Translations under genes and position numbers: made by a program
Assembly: GCA_015233755.1 (NCBI GenBank)
Contig: JADFXA010000109.1
Coordinates: 1-7,272, forward strand
DNA: 7,272 nucleotides
From: Desulfamplus sp.
Lineage (GTDB): Bacteria; Desulfobacterota; Desulfobacteria; Desulfobacterales; Desulfobacteraceae
Reading direction: 5' to 3'
The notes under the pieces: generated by a model
Told to the model about the DNA's origin: nothing
Seen by the model: only the letters and a program-made list of their open reading frames with translations
Database searches by the model: none
Part shown: positions 7,066-7,272 of the stretch, one piece after another
Layout of the letters: each line of letters begins with the position of its first letter
Position numbering within the stretch: position 1 is the first letter of the stretch

Positions 7066-7272
7066 ATGAAAATATTTGTCTGTGTAAAACATGTGCCTGA
7101 TTCAGCAGCAACAATTGTTGTCCGTGATAAAAATCAGATTGACGAAAAAATCACTTTTCTTTTGAATCCCTATGACGAATATGCTGTTACAGAGGCGATC
7201 AGGTTAAAAAAAATGCTTATTCAAGGTGGAGCTCTGAGACAATCTCAATCTGATAAGCAAACTGAAGTGATT
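7066..7272 (+). CDS. etfB: Electron-transfer flavoprotein beta subunit (EtfB), 5' part
   Basis: The first 69 codons of an ETF beta subunit; the frame is open to the window edge, so the gene is cut by the window, not broken. The N-terminus MKIFVCVKHVPDSAATI and FLLNPYDEYAVTEAIRLKK (31-49) are hallmark EtfB segments. ETF (EtfA/EtfB, with FAD and AMP) accepts electrons from flavin dehydrogenases and passes them to ETF:quinone oxidoreductase. AGAGGA (7055-7060) lies 5 bases before the ATG. Residues 50-66 (LIQGGALRQSQSDKQTE) appear longer than the corresponding loop of typical EtfB before the VIAV strand. Position after two amine-oxidising flavoproteins suggests a dedicated acceptor; etfA would be expected just beyond the window. 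Confidence 0.93.
   Translation, partial: MKIFVCVKHVPDSAATIVVRDKNQIDEKITFLLNPYDEYAVTEAIRLKKMLIQGGALRQSQSDKQTEVI

Noticed and set aside
1..7272. CRISPR array, insertion sequence, tRNA or phage genes
   Set aside because: No regularly spaced repeats, transposase or integrase frames, or tRNA-like cloverleaf were found; the window is a metabolic operon.

Overview
The window carries an almost complete amine-demethylation cluster, all on the + strand, in an AT-rich bacterial genome (coding regions look about 40% GC, the leader far lower). The gene order soxB-soxD-soxA-soxG is the classical order of heterotetrameric sarcosine oxidase. It is followed by a second, single-domain FAD amine oxidoreductase of the DAO fold and then by the first 69 codons of etfB (electron-transfer flavoprotein beta subunit), which runs off the right edge. 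No ribosomal or taxonomic marker is present. The AT-richness, the EtfB sequence style and the pairing of a Sox complex with its own ETF suggest an anaerobic or facultative bacterium, perhaps Desulfobacterota. That placement is an inference with low to moderate confidence.

Layout. Bases 1-318 are a very AT-rich leader with a perfect TTGACA box, a weak -10 candidate, a 16-bp perfect palindrome where transcription would start, and three copies of TTGAGTA. Bases 319-5492 hold soxB, soxD, soxA and soxG, closely packed with strong ribosome binding sites. The soxD/soxA junction contains an imperfect 30-bp direct repeat (offset 61 bp) that duplicates the soxA start region and leaves a 25-codon mini-ORF. 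Bases 5493-5629 are a gap that can fold into a nested hairpin. Bases 5630-6970 are the second flavoprotein. Bases 6971-7065 hold a perfect 11-bp hairpin whose T-tract lies on the minus-strand side. etfB starts at 7066.

How the genes work together (inference from families). The Sox complex demethylates sarcosine to glycine. SoxB carries substrate-side FAD and covalent FMN, SoxA carries NAD and a GcvT-like folate domain that turns the methyl-derived formaldehyde into methylene-tetrahydrofolate, SoxD binds zinc, and SoxG helps hold the FMN interface. The second flavoprotein probably acts on a related methylated amine such as dimethylglycine, upstream of sarcosine. The ETF next door suggests that electrons from one or both flavoproteins go to ETF and the quinone pool rather than to oxygen, so the 'oxidase' may work as a dehydrogenase here.
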